DNA of 43,003 nt from Rhodovastum atsumiense. Lineage in GTDB: Bacteria > Pseudomonadota > Alphaproteobacteria > Acetobacterales > Acetobacteraceae. The stretch lies in contig JAMFSE010000030.1 in NCBI GenBank assembly GCA_026225115.1, positions 1 through 43,003 on the forward strand, written 5' to 3'. Position numbers and translations under genes: made by a program. The notes under the pieces are model-generated. The model saw only the letters and a list, made by a program, of their open reading frames with translations, had not been told where the DNA came from and ran no database searches. Below, one piece after another: positions 25,788 through 33,272 of the stretch; position 1 is the stretch's first letter; each line of letters opens with the position of its first letter.

Positions 25788-27553
25788 GCTGCGGCTCCTG
25801 CGGCGGCGCGGTGGATCGCCGGCACGCCCTGCGCATCGCGGGCGCCGCGCACCAGCCGGCCGGGCAGAGCGCCGGTGGCAACACCGTCCCGGTAGGTGAC
25901 CTCGCCGGCGACGATCGTGTAGCGGTAGCCATCGGCCCGCTGCACCAGATGGCGGCCGTCGGCCGGCAGGTCATAGGCGAATTCCGGTGCTTTGACGCTG
26001 AGATTTTCGAAATCGATGACGTTAATGTCGGCGCGCAGACCTGGCGCCAGCAGGCCGCGATCATGAAGCCCGAGGGCTGCGGCTGTGCGGCTGGTTTGCA
26101 TTTGCACGACCTGCTCCAGGGTAAAACGCGGGCCGCGGGTGCGGTCGCGTGCCCAGTGCGCCAGCAGGGTTGTGGGGAATGAGCCGTCGCAGATGGCGCC
26201 CATATGCGCGCCGCCGTCCGAGAGCCCGGCGATGGCGTAGGGGCTGGCCATCATCTTGCGGGTCACTTCAAGATCGCCCTCGACATAGTTCAGAACCGGC
26301 GCCAGGATCAGGCCGCGGCCTTCGCGGGTGTTCAGCATATGGTCCAGCGCGTATTCGGCCGGCGGCACGCCGGCGGCTTTGGCCCGGCCGGCAATGCTCA
26401 ATTCGGGCACAGGCTCATAATCCGGCGCGTCGTTGGTCAACGGAAACAATCCGGCCCAGTTGAACATCATCGGCGGCGCGGCCCCCGCTTCCAACAGGCG
26501 GCGTCGAAATTCCGGGTCCCGGAAATGCTGTAATTTTTCAGCAAAATCGAGGTTTTTAATCTCCTTGAATACCGGGTTTTGCTGGAACGGATTAACCGAT
26601 GCTTCCAAACCGAGCAGTACGCCCACCGAACGGGCCGGAACCTGTGCCAGCATCGGCGCCCCTTCCCTGCCGGCTTTCTCCAGCGCCCGCAGCGCGATCA
26701 TCGCATTCTCCGGCGCGTTCGGCCGCTCCAGCAATGAGAAAGATAACGGCCGGCCGGATTGTTCGGTCAGCCGCCGCATCATGGCGATATCGGCTTCGGG
26801 GTCTTCAAGATCCGTGACCATTTGCAGCACGCCGGCGCCCGCCGCCTTCAATCCCTGGGCGATGCCCTGCAGTTCCTTCTCGGCCGCGTCATAGGTCGGG
26901 ATTTTTTCGCCGTCGGCGGATTTATGGGCGAGGGTGCGGGATGTGGAGAACCCGAGCGCACCCGCCTGCATGGCTTCTTCTGCGATTTCGGCCATCTGCG
27001 CGATGTCTTCATCGGTCGCGGCTTCCCGGCTGATGCCGCGCTCGCCCATGACGAAAACCCTGAGCGGCGCATGCGCCAATTGCACGCCGATATCGAGATC
27101 GAAATTGCGCGGCGCCAGCGCATCGAGAAATTCCGGGAAGCTTTCCCAGTTCCAGGGTAGGCCGGCCGTCATCACCGGGTTGGGAATGTCCTCTACCCCT
27201 TCCATCAGGCGGATGAGGTTTTCGCGATCCGCCGGCTTGCAAGGCGCGAAGCCAACGCCGCAATTGCCCATGACCACGGTGGTGACGCCATGCCAGGAGG
27301 ACGGCTGCATGCGCTCCGCCCAGGTGGCCTGCCCGTCATAATGGGTGTGGACGTCGACAAAGCCGGGGGTCACGATCAGGCCGGCGGCGTCGATCTCCTG
27401 GCGTCCGGCCTCGTGGATATCGCCGATTGCGATGATTTTACCGGCGGAGATGGCGATGTCGGCGATTTTTCGCGCGGCACCAGAGCCATCAACAATTGTT
27501 CCGCGCCGGATGACAAGATCGTAGCTTGGCTCGGCCAGATGTCGTTCCAGCAT
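25784..27553 (-). CDS. Amidohydrolase of the N-acyl-D-amino-acid deacylase family
   Basis: A 589-residue metal-dependent hydrolase. The N-terminal small domain (YDLVIRRGTIVDGSG) leads to VDVHTHYDGQ (metal ligands His69 and His71), a GNCGVGFAP segment typical of D-aminoacylases, and GLSDGGAHMG with the catalytic Asp near residue 470. It should cleave an amide, carbamate or cyclic-imide bond. It is the first gene of the operon with the Rieske oxygenase, so the pathway plausibly removes an acyl/amide group and then oxidises the ring; substrate is inference only. A strong GGAGG site lies six bases before the ATG. Confidence 0.85.
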   Translation of the reverse strand: MLERHLAEPSYDLVIRRGTIVDGSGAARKIADIAISAGKIIAIGDIHEAGRQEIDAAGLIVTPGFVDVHTHYDGQATWAERMQPSSWHGVTTVVMGNCGVGFAPCKPADRENLIRLMEGVEDIPNPVMTAGLPWNWESFPEFLDALAPRNFDLDIGVQLAHAPLRVFVMGERGISREAATDEDIAQMAEIAEEAMQAGALGFSTSRTLAHKSADGEKIPTYDAAEKELQGIAQGLKAAGAGVLQMVTDLEDPEADIAMMRRLTEQSGRPLSFSLLERPNAPENAMIALRALEKAGREGAPMLAQVPARSVGVLLGLEASVNPFQQNPVFKEIKNLDFAEKLQHFRDPEFRRRLLEAGAAPPMMFNWAGLFPLTNDAPDYEPVPELSIAGRAKAAGVPPAEYALDHMLNTREGRGLILAPVLNYVEGDLEVTRKMMASPYAIAGLSDGGAHMGAICDGSFPTTLLAHWARDRTRGPRFTLEQVVQMQTSRTAAALGLHDRGLLAPGLRADINVIDFENLSVKAPEFAYDLPADGRHLVQRADGYRYTIVAGEVTYRDGVATGALPGRLVRGARDAQGVPAIHRAAAGAAA

Positions 27554-27571
27554 TGGTTTCCTCCGGTATTA

Positions 27572-27605
27572 CCGATTTGATTTCCGAATTGGTATCGGAT
27601 ATTAA
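27572..27605 (+). promoter_or_regulatory. Predicted tetR promoter with overlapping candidate operator
   Basis: TTGATT (27577-27582), a 17-base spacer and TATTAA (27600-27605) form a plausible sigma-70 promoter. Transcription would start at about the ATG at 27612, which has no Shine-Dalgarno, so a leaderless mRNA is likely. The half-sites CCGAT (27572-27576) and ATCGG (27594-27598), with CCGAATTGG between them, overlap the promoter and sit 5' of the divergent amidohydrolase gene: a natural place for the regulator to bind and repress both directions. Confidence 0.5.
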
Positions 27606-27611
27606 AACCGC

Positions 27612-28295
27612 ATGCAAGAGGTAAATCTCCGACCCGGCCCGGCTTCACGCGTTGTTGGACGCCCGCGGGCACTGACATTGGATGAAGTGCTCGATGCGGC
27701 GATTGCGTTGGGGCTGACGGGGATCAACATGCCGGCGCTCGCAACGCAGCTCGGCATTGGTACGGCGACGCTTTATAATTATGTGCGCAGTCGTGACGAT
27801 CTGGTACGCTTGGCGTCCTTACGGCAGGCCGGAAGACTGAAATTCAGAGATTTTGGTCCGGATTGGCGGAGCACCGTGCATGCGATGGCAACTGCCTTCT
27901 TCCAATTCTTCACCTCCGAGCCGCATCTGCTTGACCAGTACATGCAGGGGGCGATCGGGCCGGACACGCTGGTCGATTATCTCGAAGCTTTTTTGGCGGC
28001 CATGGCTCGGCACGGTTTCAACCCGGACGATGCCTATCGGATTTTCGCCACGGCAAATACGGTGGTCTTCGGCGCGGTCGTCCGCGCGAATTACCTGAAA
28101 GCATTCGCCGATAAGGGGATCGCGCGCGATGTCATCATCAAGCGCGCCATGCTGGACCGCGATGCCGCGGCATTACCGCACCTGCGCGCCTGCGCAACAT
28201 TCAGCGATGAGGCGCATGTTTATGATTTCGAGGATACGCTGCGGCGGGTGATCGAGAGTTTTGCCGGGGAGTTTAAAGGAAAAATTCAGGAGTAG
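27612..28295 (+). CDS. TetR/AcrR-family transcriptional regulator
   Basis: A 227-residue regulator. The N-terminal helix-turn-helix (about 20-65) reads LDEVLDAAIALGLTGINMPALATQLGIGTATLYNYVRSRDDL, close to the TetR consensus. The C-terminal ligand domain is unassigned. It is divergent from the amidohydrolase/oxygenase operon across a 58-base spacer, so local control of that operon is the obvious inference. No ribosome binding site is visible before the ATG; see the promoter entry. Confidence 0.88.
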   Translation: MQEVNLRPGPASRVVGRPRALTLDEVLDAAIALGLTGINMPALATQLGIGTATLYNYVRSRDDLVRLASLRQAGRLKFRDFGPDWRSTVHAMATAFFQFFTSEPHLLDQYMQGAIGPDTLVDYLEAFLAAMARHGFNPDDAYRIFATANTVVFGAVVRANYLKAFADKGIARDVIIKRAMLDRDAAALPHLRACATFSDEAHVYDFEDTLRRVIESFAGEFKGKIQE

Positions 28296-28348
28296 ATTGC
28301 GACCACCCTCGTTTGCGCCCCGGCGGCCTACCGAAAGCCCATGCAATC

Positions 28349-28393
28349 TTCCGAAACGCGGCACGCCATGCTATAGTTTAGAAAAATAAACTA
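28349..28393 (+). promoter_or_regulatory. Promoter and palindromic operator upstream of the glyoxalase-fold gene
   Basis: TTCCGA (28349-28354), 17 bases, then TATAGT (28372-28377) make a plausible promoter. TAGTTTA (28374-28380) and TAAACTA (28387-28393) are perfect reverse complements with a six-base GAAAAA spacer, overlapping the -10 element and the expected start site, as repressor operators usually do. An AGAGGA ribosome site follows at 28395-28400. Confidence 0.55.
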
Positions 28394-28407
28394 AAGAGGA
28401 GCGTGTT

Positions 28408-28815
28408 ATGACCGTTCAAACGTTGGACCATGTTAATATCCGCACCAATGATTTGGCGGCGACGCTCGCTTTCTTCCGCGATGCTCTGGCGTTACATCCG
28501 ACGCCGCCACCCGGATCAGAATCCGTCGCGGATGCTGCGTGGCTATTGGACGCGCAGGGACATGCCGTGCTGCACGTGGCAACTGCGAACTTGAACTACC
28601 CGACAGATCGCGAAGCAGCGGCATTCAGCCGTTCACAAACCGGCGCCCTTCACCATGTCGCACTCAATTGCAGCGGTTACGAAATTATGCGTGAGCGGAT
28701 GATGAAATTGGGTCTTGAGCTCGTCGAAAACGACGTTCCCTCGGTCGGTCTGCGACAACTCTTTGTCATTGCGCCTGACGGCATTCTGTTCGAGCTGAAT
28801 TTCAGAGAGGGTTGA
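28408..28815 (+). CDS. VOC-superfamily (glyoxalase/extradiol dioxygenase fold) protein
   Basis: A 135-residue protein with two beta-alpha-beta-beta-beta modules. Probable metal ligands are His8 (TLDHVNIRT), the His pair in ALHHVALNC near residue 82, and the Glu of GILFELNF near residue 131, the standard H/H/E pattern. Family members include glyoxalase I, methylmalonyl-CoA epimerase, fosfomycin resistance enzymes and extradiol dioxygenases; the sequence alone does not separate these. With its own palindromic operator it may be an inducible single gene. The nearby ring-hydroxylating oxygenase makes an aromatic-cleavage role tempting but unproven. Confidence 0.82.
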   Translation: MTVQTLDHVNIRTNDLAATLAFFRDALALHPTPPPGSESVADAAWLLDAQGHAVLHVATANLNYPTDREAAAFSRSQTGALHHVALNCSGYEIMRERMMKLGLELVENDVPSVGLRQLFVIAPDGILFELNFREG

Positions 28816-28972
28816 ATCTGCGTTTGATCACATAGCCTCCAAGGTCGTAAGCTGGGAATTTGAGATGATCTTTTCGGCCGCTCGTTAATTCCTCGCGACA
28901 GGCTGCTTCTTTTTGTTGTTTGCATCTCCGAATGGAGGCTAATGGATCGGGACAGACAGGAGCCTTGCGTCG

Positions 28973-29809
28973 ATGCAATACAAAATTGGCTGCAGGCTTG
29001 GGTACCGCGTCAGTGTGGAGACACCCTTCGTCTTCAATGTTGAAGCGCAGAATTATGGTAACCAGACCATTGAAAACGAGCAGCTGACCCTGACGCCCTG
29101 GCTGAATGCGGAACGCTGGGTGATGCCGGAAAGCGGTAATCGCTATTTGAAGGTCATCGTGCCGCCCGGCCAATTTTTACTGACCTATGAGGCAGTGATT
29201 TCGCTCAACCCCTGCCTAGACGATCCTTGCACCGTTTTTGAACTGACCCCCGCAACCCTGCCTTTACATGTATTCCCGCATCTTTATCCAAGCCGCTATT
29301 GTCAATCGGACAAACTCGAGCGCTTCGCCCGCAGCACGTTTGGCGGGCTCGACCCTGGCTACACGCGCGTAAACGGAATTTGTAACTGGATTTATAATTA
29401 TGTCTTCTATGAAGGCGGCGTGTCCGACGCGCTGACTTCGGCGTTCGACACCGTTACCCAACGTGCCGGTGTCTGCCGGGACTTCGCGCATCTGGGCATC
29501 GCACTCTGCCGGACTCTAGGTATCCCGGCGCGCTATGTCAGCGCCTATGCATTCCGTCTGGATCCGCCGGATTTCCACGCGGTGTTCGAAGCGTTTCTGC
29601 TCGGGCCAGACGGACCCGCTTGGTATCTTTTCGATCCAACGCGGATGTCCGATCCCGCCGGCCTGGTTCGCATCGGCATTGGCCGAGATGCTGCGGATGT
29701 CGCGTTCTGTACACCCTTTGGCGCCATCGAATTCGACAGACCGGAGGTTCAGATCCAGGCGATTGGCGAACCCCTGCCGTCTACAATACTGGCGGTTCGA
29801 ACTGGCTAA
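28973..29809 (+). CDS. Transglutaminase-like cysteine protease family protein
   Basis: A 278-residue protein. The N-terminal beta-rich domain (about 1-95) is typical of bacterial transglutaminase-like proteins. The catalytic triad is clear: Cys168 in RAGVCRDFAHL, His202 in PPDFHAVFEAFL and Asp221 in WYLFDPTR. No signal peptide, so it probably acts in the cytoplasm as a peptidase or amidase. AGGAG lies about 10 bases before the ATG. The gene is convergent with the GntR regulator and the two stop codons overlap (29806-29809). Confidence 0.88.
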   Translation: MQYKIGCRLGYRVSVETPFVFNVEAQNYGNQTIENEQLTLTPWLNAERWVMPESGNRYLKVIVPPGQFLLTYEAVISLNPCLDDPCTVFELTPATLPLHVFPHLYPSRYCQSDKLERFARSTFGGLDPGYTRVNGICNWIYNYVFYEGGVSDALTSAFDTVTQRAGVCRDFAHLGIALCRTLGIPARYVSAYAFRLDPPDFHAVFEAFLLGPDGPAWYLFDPTRMSDPAGLVRIGIGRDAADVAFCTPFGAIEFDRPEVQIQAIGEPLPSTILAVRTG

Positions 29810-30540
29810 GGACTGTTGTGAGCATAACTATTTATCGCAAAACGATAACGTTCCGGACGGATGTGAAATACTGAGTGCTCGGCCGGCGTATTATCTACAA
29901 AATACGACGTGCGCTCCATCAACAAGAGCGCCGCTCCTGTAGGAACTTCGAGCAAGCTTTCCAATTCCCTATCGGCGTTACATGCGCCTAATGTGACCCG
30001 CGCGCGATCAAAAACCAGCCCGGTGTAATCAGTGAGAATCGCATAAGTGGGACGATTCTCCGCGTCTTTAATTGATAAATCCGCCAATCCCGGCGGCAGG
30101 AAACTCCGGCCGAGTGCGATCGGTTCCAGGCCTATGAAATGCAGCCGTTCCAGAAAAGTACAGTTTTGCCAAGCCGGGCCAAAGGCTGCCGCAAGCTCCG
30201 GCGGGCTGGTTCTGCGTTCCAGCCGCAGGATGCGCATGCTGGCATCAAACCCCTGCAAGCGCAGTGATTCGTGAAAACTGCGCAGCGTATCCAATTCATG
30301 GTGCACTTGCCGACCGGCAACATAGGTGCCTTTGCCCTTGCGCTGCGCGATCAACCCGCCGGCTGCGAGTTCGCCAAGCGCCAGGCGCACGGTCACACGG
30401 CTGACGGCGAAGCGCCGGCCCAACTCAGCCTCCGATGGCAAGCGCCCGCTCGGCCCAAACTGCCCGGTGGCAATTTCATCGCGCAGCCTATCAGCAATTT
30501 GCCGATACAGCGTGCTGGCGTTATCGCGGACAACCGACAT
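29806..30540 (-). CDS. GntR-family regulator, HutC/UTRA subfamily
   Basis: The N-terminal winged helix (LYRQIADRLRDEIATGQFGPSGRLPSEAELGRRFAVSRVTVRLALGELAAGGLI) and the C-terminal UTRA ligand domain (from about residue 90) identify the subfamily. The ATG at 30540 (MSVVRDNAS, 244 residues) is chosen because an AGGGGAC site lies just upstream; an ATG at 30618 would add 26 residues with no site. HutC-type proteins usually repress a neighbouring transport/catabolism operon and are released by a substrate or intermediate. It is divergent from the ABC importer and metallohydrolase operon, and a repeated site lies between. Confidence 0.88.
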   Translation of the reverse strand: MSVVRDNASTLYRQIADRLRDEIATGQFGPSGRLPSEAELGRRFAVSRVTVRLALGELAAGGLIAQRKGKGTYVAGRQVHHELDTLRSFHESLRLQGFDASMRILRLERRTSPPELAAAFGPAWQNCTFLERLHFIGLEPIALGRSFLPPGLADLSIKDAENRPTYAILTDYTGLVFDRARVTLGACNADRELESLLEVPTGAALLLMERTSYFVDNTPAEHSVFHIRPERYRFAINSYAHNSP

Positions 30541-30591
30541 CCCGTCCCCTTCAACCTTCTCCGCAAGACCAACTGGGCCACTTGCGTAACC

Positions 30592-30610
30592 TGTATTAGC
30601 ATGTATTACA
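30592..30610. promoter_or_regulatory. Tandem TGTATTA repeat between the GntR gene and the ABC operon
   Basis: TGTATTAGC at 30592 and TGTATTACA at 30602 are direct repeats with start points exactly 10 bases apart, one helical turn. They lie 33 bases before the ABC-transporter ATPase start and 52 bases before the regulator start, a suitable place for GntR binding. Confidence 0.45.
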
Positions 30611-30642
30611 ATTCTCATCTAAGTTCATTGATTTAGTAGATT

Positions 30643-31485
30643 ATGGAAAACGCCGGACATCCCCCATCTGCCACGTTAAAGGTCTCCGCGCTCAGTTTTG
30701 CCTACCCGGGCGGAGCTGAAGTATTTGACCGTTTATCGTTTGCGGCGAAGCCTGGGGAATTCGTCGCGCTGGTCGGGCCCTCAGGCTGCGGTAAGACCAC
30801 GCTGCTCAATCTTTTATCCGGATTTTTGGCCCCGGATACGGGCAGCGTGTCGATCGGCGGCGCTGACGCAGCACCTGAAAATCCGGCGCTTGGCTATGTC
30901 TTCCAAACGCCGAATTTGTTTCCCTGGCTTTCGGTGCTGGAAAATATCCGCTTCGGTTTGCGCATGGCCGGCGGGCTCAGCGTTGCCAGGCAGCGGGAGC
31001 AGGCCCGGCACTACCTGGCGCTGGTGGGCATGGCAGAAACGGCGGATCTGATGCCGCATCATTTATCCGGCGGCATGAAACAGCGCGTGGCCCTTGCCCG
31101 CACCCTGGCACTTGAACCTGGCCTGCTGCTGATGGACGAGCCCTTTGCCGCCCTGGATGCTTTCAGCCGCCTGCAGATGAATGATGAGCTGTTACGGATA
31201 TGGTCGGCGACGGGCCCGACGATCGTTTTCATCACGCATGACATCGACGAGGCGATTTTCCTTGCCGATCGCATCGTCATCCTCGGCCTGCCGCCCGACG
31301 GCATCGCCGGCGAAGTTAATGTCGATCTGCCGCGCCCGCGCGAACGGATCGCCACGCGCGGCGACAGAAGATTTTCAGAATACCGCTCGGAACTTACCCG
31401 CCGCATCGGCGAAATTGCCAACCAGAGCGGGCGAAATAAGAAACCCATTATACATTCAGGAGTGCAAACGGATGTCACTGTTTAG
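30643..31485 (+). CDS. ABC importer ATPase (TauB/SsuB/nitrate type)
   Basis: A 280-residue nucleotide-binding subunit. Walker A is GPSGCGKTT, the Q-loop lies in FQTPNLFPW, the signature is LSGGMKQR and Walker B is LLLMDEPFAALD; the H-loop is in ITHDIDEA. The best fit is the taurine/aliphatic sulfonate/nitrate importer subfamily. The C-terminus extends about 30 residues beyond the usual end. Its 3' end overlaps the binding-protein gene by 14 bases. Confidence 0.93.
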   Translation: MENAGHPPSATLKVSALSFAYPGGAEVFDRLSFAAKPGEFVALVGPSGCGKTTLLNLLSGFLAPDTGSVSIGGADAAPENPALGYVFQTPNLFPWLSVLENIRFGLRMAGGLSVARQREQARHYLALVGMAETADLMPHHLSGGMKQRVALARTLALEPGLLLMDEPFAALDAFSRLQMNDELLRIWSATGPTIVFITHDIDEAIFLADRIVILGLPPDGIAGEVNVDLPRPRERIATRGDRRFSEYRSELTRRIGEIANQSGRNKKPIIHSGVQTDVTV

Positions 31486-32500
31486 AATACGGTCTTTGAA
31501 AATTCTCAGATTGAATCTGCTGGCGATCGCCCTGATCTTTGGCGCGGCAACGCCGACGCTAGCCGATGCGCCGGCGTTGCGCATCGGCTACGTGACCGCG
31601 ATGGCGAATGCCCCGGTGCTAATCGCGCAACAGGAAGGCTACTTCAAAGCCCAGGGCCTGGCGGTGCAGCTCACCCCGTTCGGCGATGGTGCTGCCATCC
31701 AGCAGGCAATCGCCGCCGGCAAGATCGATGTTGCCTATACCGGGGCGCCGCCGGTCTATCAGTGGTTCGCCCGCGGCCTGCCATTGCAAATTCTGGCCAA
31801 AGTCAATTACGGCCAGGCTGCTTTGGTTGTTAAGGCCGGCGGTCCGATCCACGATCTGGCCGGTCTCAAAGGACAGAAAATCGCCGGCAACGCCCGCGGC
31901 AGCGGCATGGATGTGCTGCTGCGGGGCTATGTGCTGCAGAGCCACGCAAAACTGACGCCGGATAAAGACGTGCAGATCGTGCAGATGCCGGTCGGCAACA
32001 TGAATGCAGCGCTCGACACCGGCATTGTCGGCGCCGCCTTCGAATGGGAGCCGTTCATCAGCCAGACGGTTCTGCGCGGCACCGGCAGCGTTCTGTTCGA
32101 CGTCAATCAGGCGCTGCCGAATTACCCCTGGTACGTCATCGCAGCAACCCAGAGCACCATCGATAAGCGCCCGAATGACCTGATAAAACTATTGCGCGCC
32201 AACCATCAGGCGATCGCCTTCCTCTACGCGCACCAGGCTGAATCCAACAGCGTCATCGCCGCCGCCTTCAAACTGGCGCCCGTGCAAACCTCGGATGGAA
32301 AAACCGTCGCGCCGGAGGCCATCGTTGCCGAAGCCCGCAAGCGGCTCGGCTGGTCGGACGAAATTACCCCAGCGGACGCCGCCTTTATCCAGCGGCTGAT
32401 GGGCTATTCCCTGCAACAAGGTTTCCTCACGAAACCAATGAAAGCAAGCGATGTCATCGACACCCGCCTATGGGTCCGCGCTACCGCTGCCCACAACTGA
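31472..32500 (+). CDS. ABC importer periplasmic substrate-binding protein (TauA/SsuA/NMT1-like)
   Basis: A 342-residue exported binding protein with a signal peptide (residues 1-31, cleavage near TLA-DAP). The mature N-terminus (LRIGYVTAMANAPVLIAQQEGYFKAQGL, then AGKIDVAYTGAPPVYQWF) matches the TauA/SsuA/nitrate-binding fold. The ATG at 31472 is chosen because AGGAG lies nine bases upstream and the signal peptide follows directly; upstream in-frame codons lie within the ATPase gene and encode no plausible protein. The ligand is unknown; the family binds taurine, sulfonates, nitrate, pyrimidine precursors and aromatic acids. Confidence 0.92.
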   Translation: MSLFRIRSLKILRLNLLAIALIFGAATPTLADAPALRIGYVTAMANAPVLIAQQEGYFKAQGLAVQLTPFGDGAAIQQAIAAGKIDVAYTGAPPVYQWFARGLPLQILAKVNYGQAALVVKAGGPIHDLAGLKGQKIAGNARGSGMDVLLRGYVLQSHAKLTPDKDVQIVQMPVGNMNAALDTGIVGAAFEWEPFISQTVLRGTGSVLFDVNQALPNYPWYVIAATQSTIDKRPNDLIKLLRANHQAIAFLYAHQAESNSVIAAAFKLAPVQTSDGKTVAPEAIVAEARKRLGWSDEITPADAAFIQRLMGYSLQQGFLTKPMKASDVIDTRLWVRATAAHN

Positions 32501-33260
32501 ACGCCGCCGGCTGAAATGGCCAAAGCCCAGCTGGGGCTGGGCCTCGCTGCCGGCGCTGCTCATCGTCTGGTGCATTGCCGCAAGCCAGGTGCCGATCTAC
32601 GTGCTGCCGCAGCCCTGGGACGTGGTGGCCGAAGGTTATCGCTGGATCGCTTCCGGAGAACTATTCCCGCAGCTTGGCGCCAGCCTGCTGCGGGAGGCCG
32701 GCGGCTTCGGCGCGGCCACCGCGGTCGCTTTGGTGCTGGGTCTGGGTGCGGCGCTATCCAGCGGGTTTCGCGATTTCATTGCCCCGCTGAACAGCCTGTT
32801 CGTCTCGATCCCGCCGATTGCGTGGGCGCCGCTATCGATGATCTTCTTCGGAATCGGCTATGTTTCCATCACGGTGGTTATATTTATTTCCGCAACGTTT
32901 CCGATGGCGATGACCATACAGGAAGGCGCACTTTCCATCCCGGCGGGTCAGCTGCGCGCGGCGCGGACACTCGGCGCCAGCCGCGCGCAGCTGATCCTGC
33001 ACGTCTATCTGCCCGCCTCCCTGCCGTTTATCACCACCGCCTTGCGCGTCGGGTTTTCGCAAGCATGGCGGGCACTGGTTGCCGCCGAAATGATCGGCGC
33101 TTCACAGGGCATCGGCTGGATGGTCGCAACCGGCGGGCAGACCGGCAACACCGCCGAGGTTTTGCTCGGCATCGCCTTAATCGGATCGATCGCATGGCTG
33201 ATGGAAAGCCTGGTCTTCCGCCGTATCGAGCGCCGCTACGCATCCTGGCGCGGACAATAA
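32451..33260 (+). CDS. ABC importer permease (TauC/SsuC type)
   Basis: A 269-residue inner-membrane permease with about six hydrophobic segments and the EAA-type loop RAARTLGASRAQLILHVYLPASLP that contacts the ATPase. Its start lies inside the 3' end of the binding-protein gene (50-base overlap), supporting coupled translation. With the preceding two genes it makes a complete importer. Confidence 0.92.
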   Translation: MSSTPAYGSALPLPTTERRRLKWPKPSWGWASLPALLIVWCIAASQVPIYVLPQPWDVVAEGYRWIASGELFPQLGASLLREAGGFGAATAVALVLGLGAALSSGFRDFIAPLNSLFVSIPPIAWAPLSMIFFGIGYVSITVVIFISATFPMAMTIQEGALSIPAGQLRAARTLGASRAQLILHVYLPASLPFITTALRVGFSQAWRALVAAEMIGASQGIGWMVATGGQTGNTAEVLLGIALIGSIAWLMESLVFRRIERRYASWRGQ

Positions 33261-33272
33261 GAAGGGGTCATC

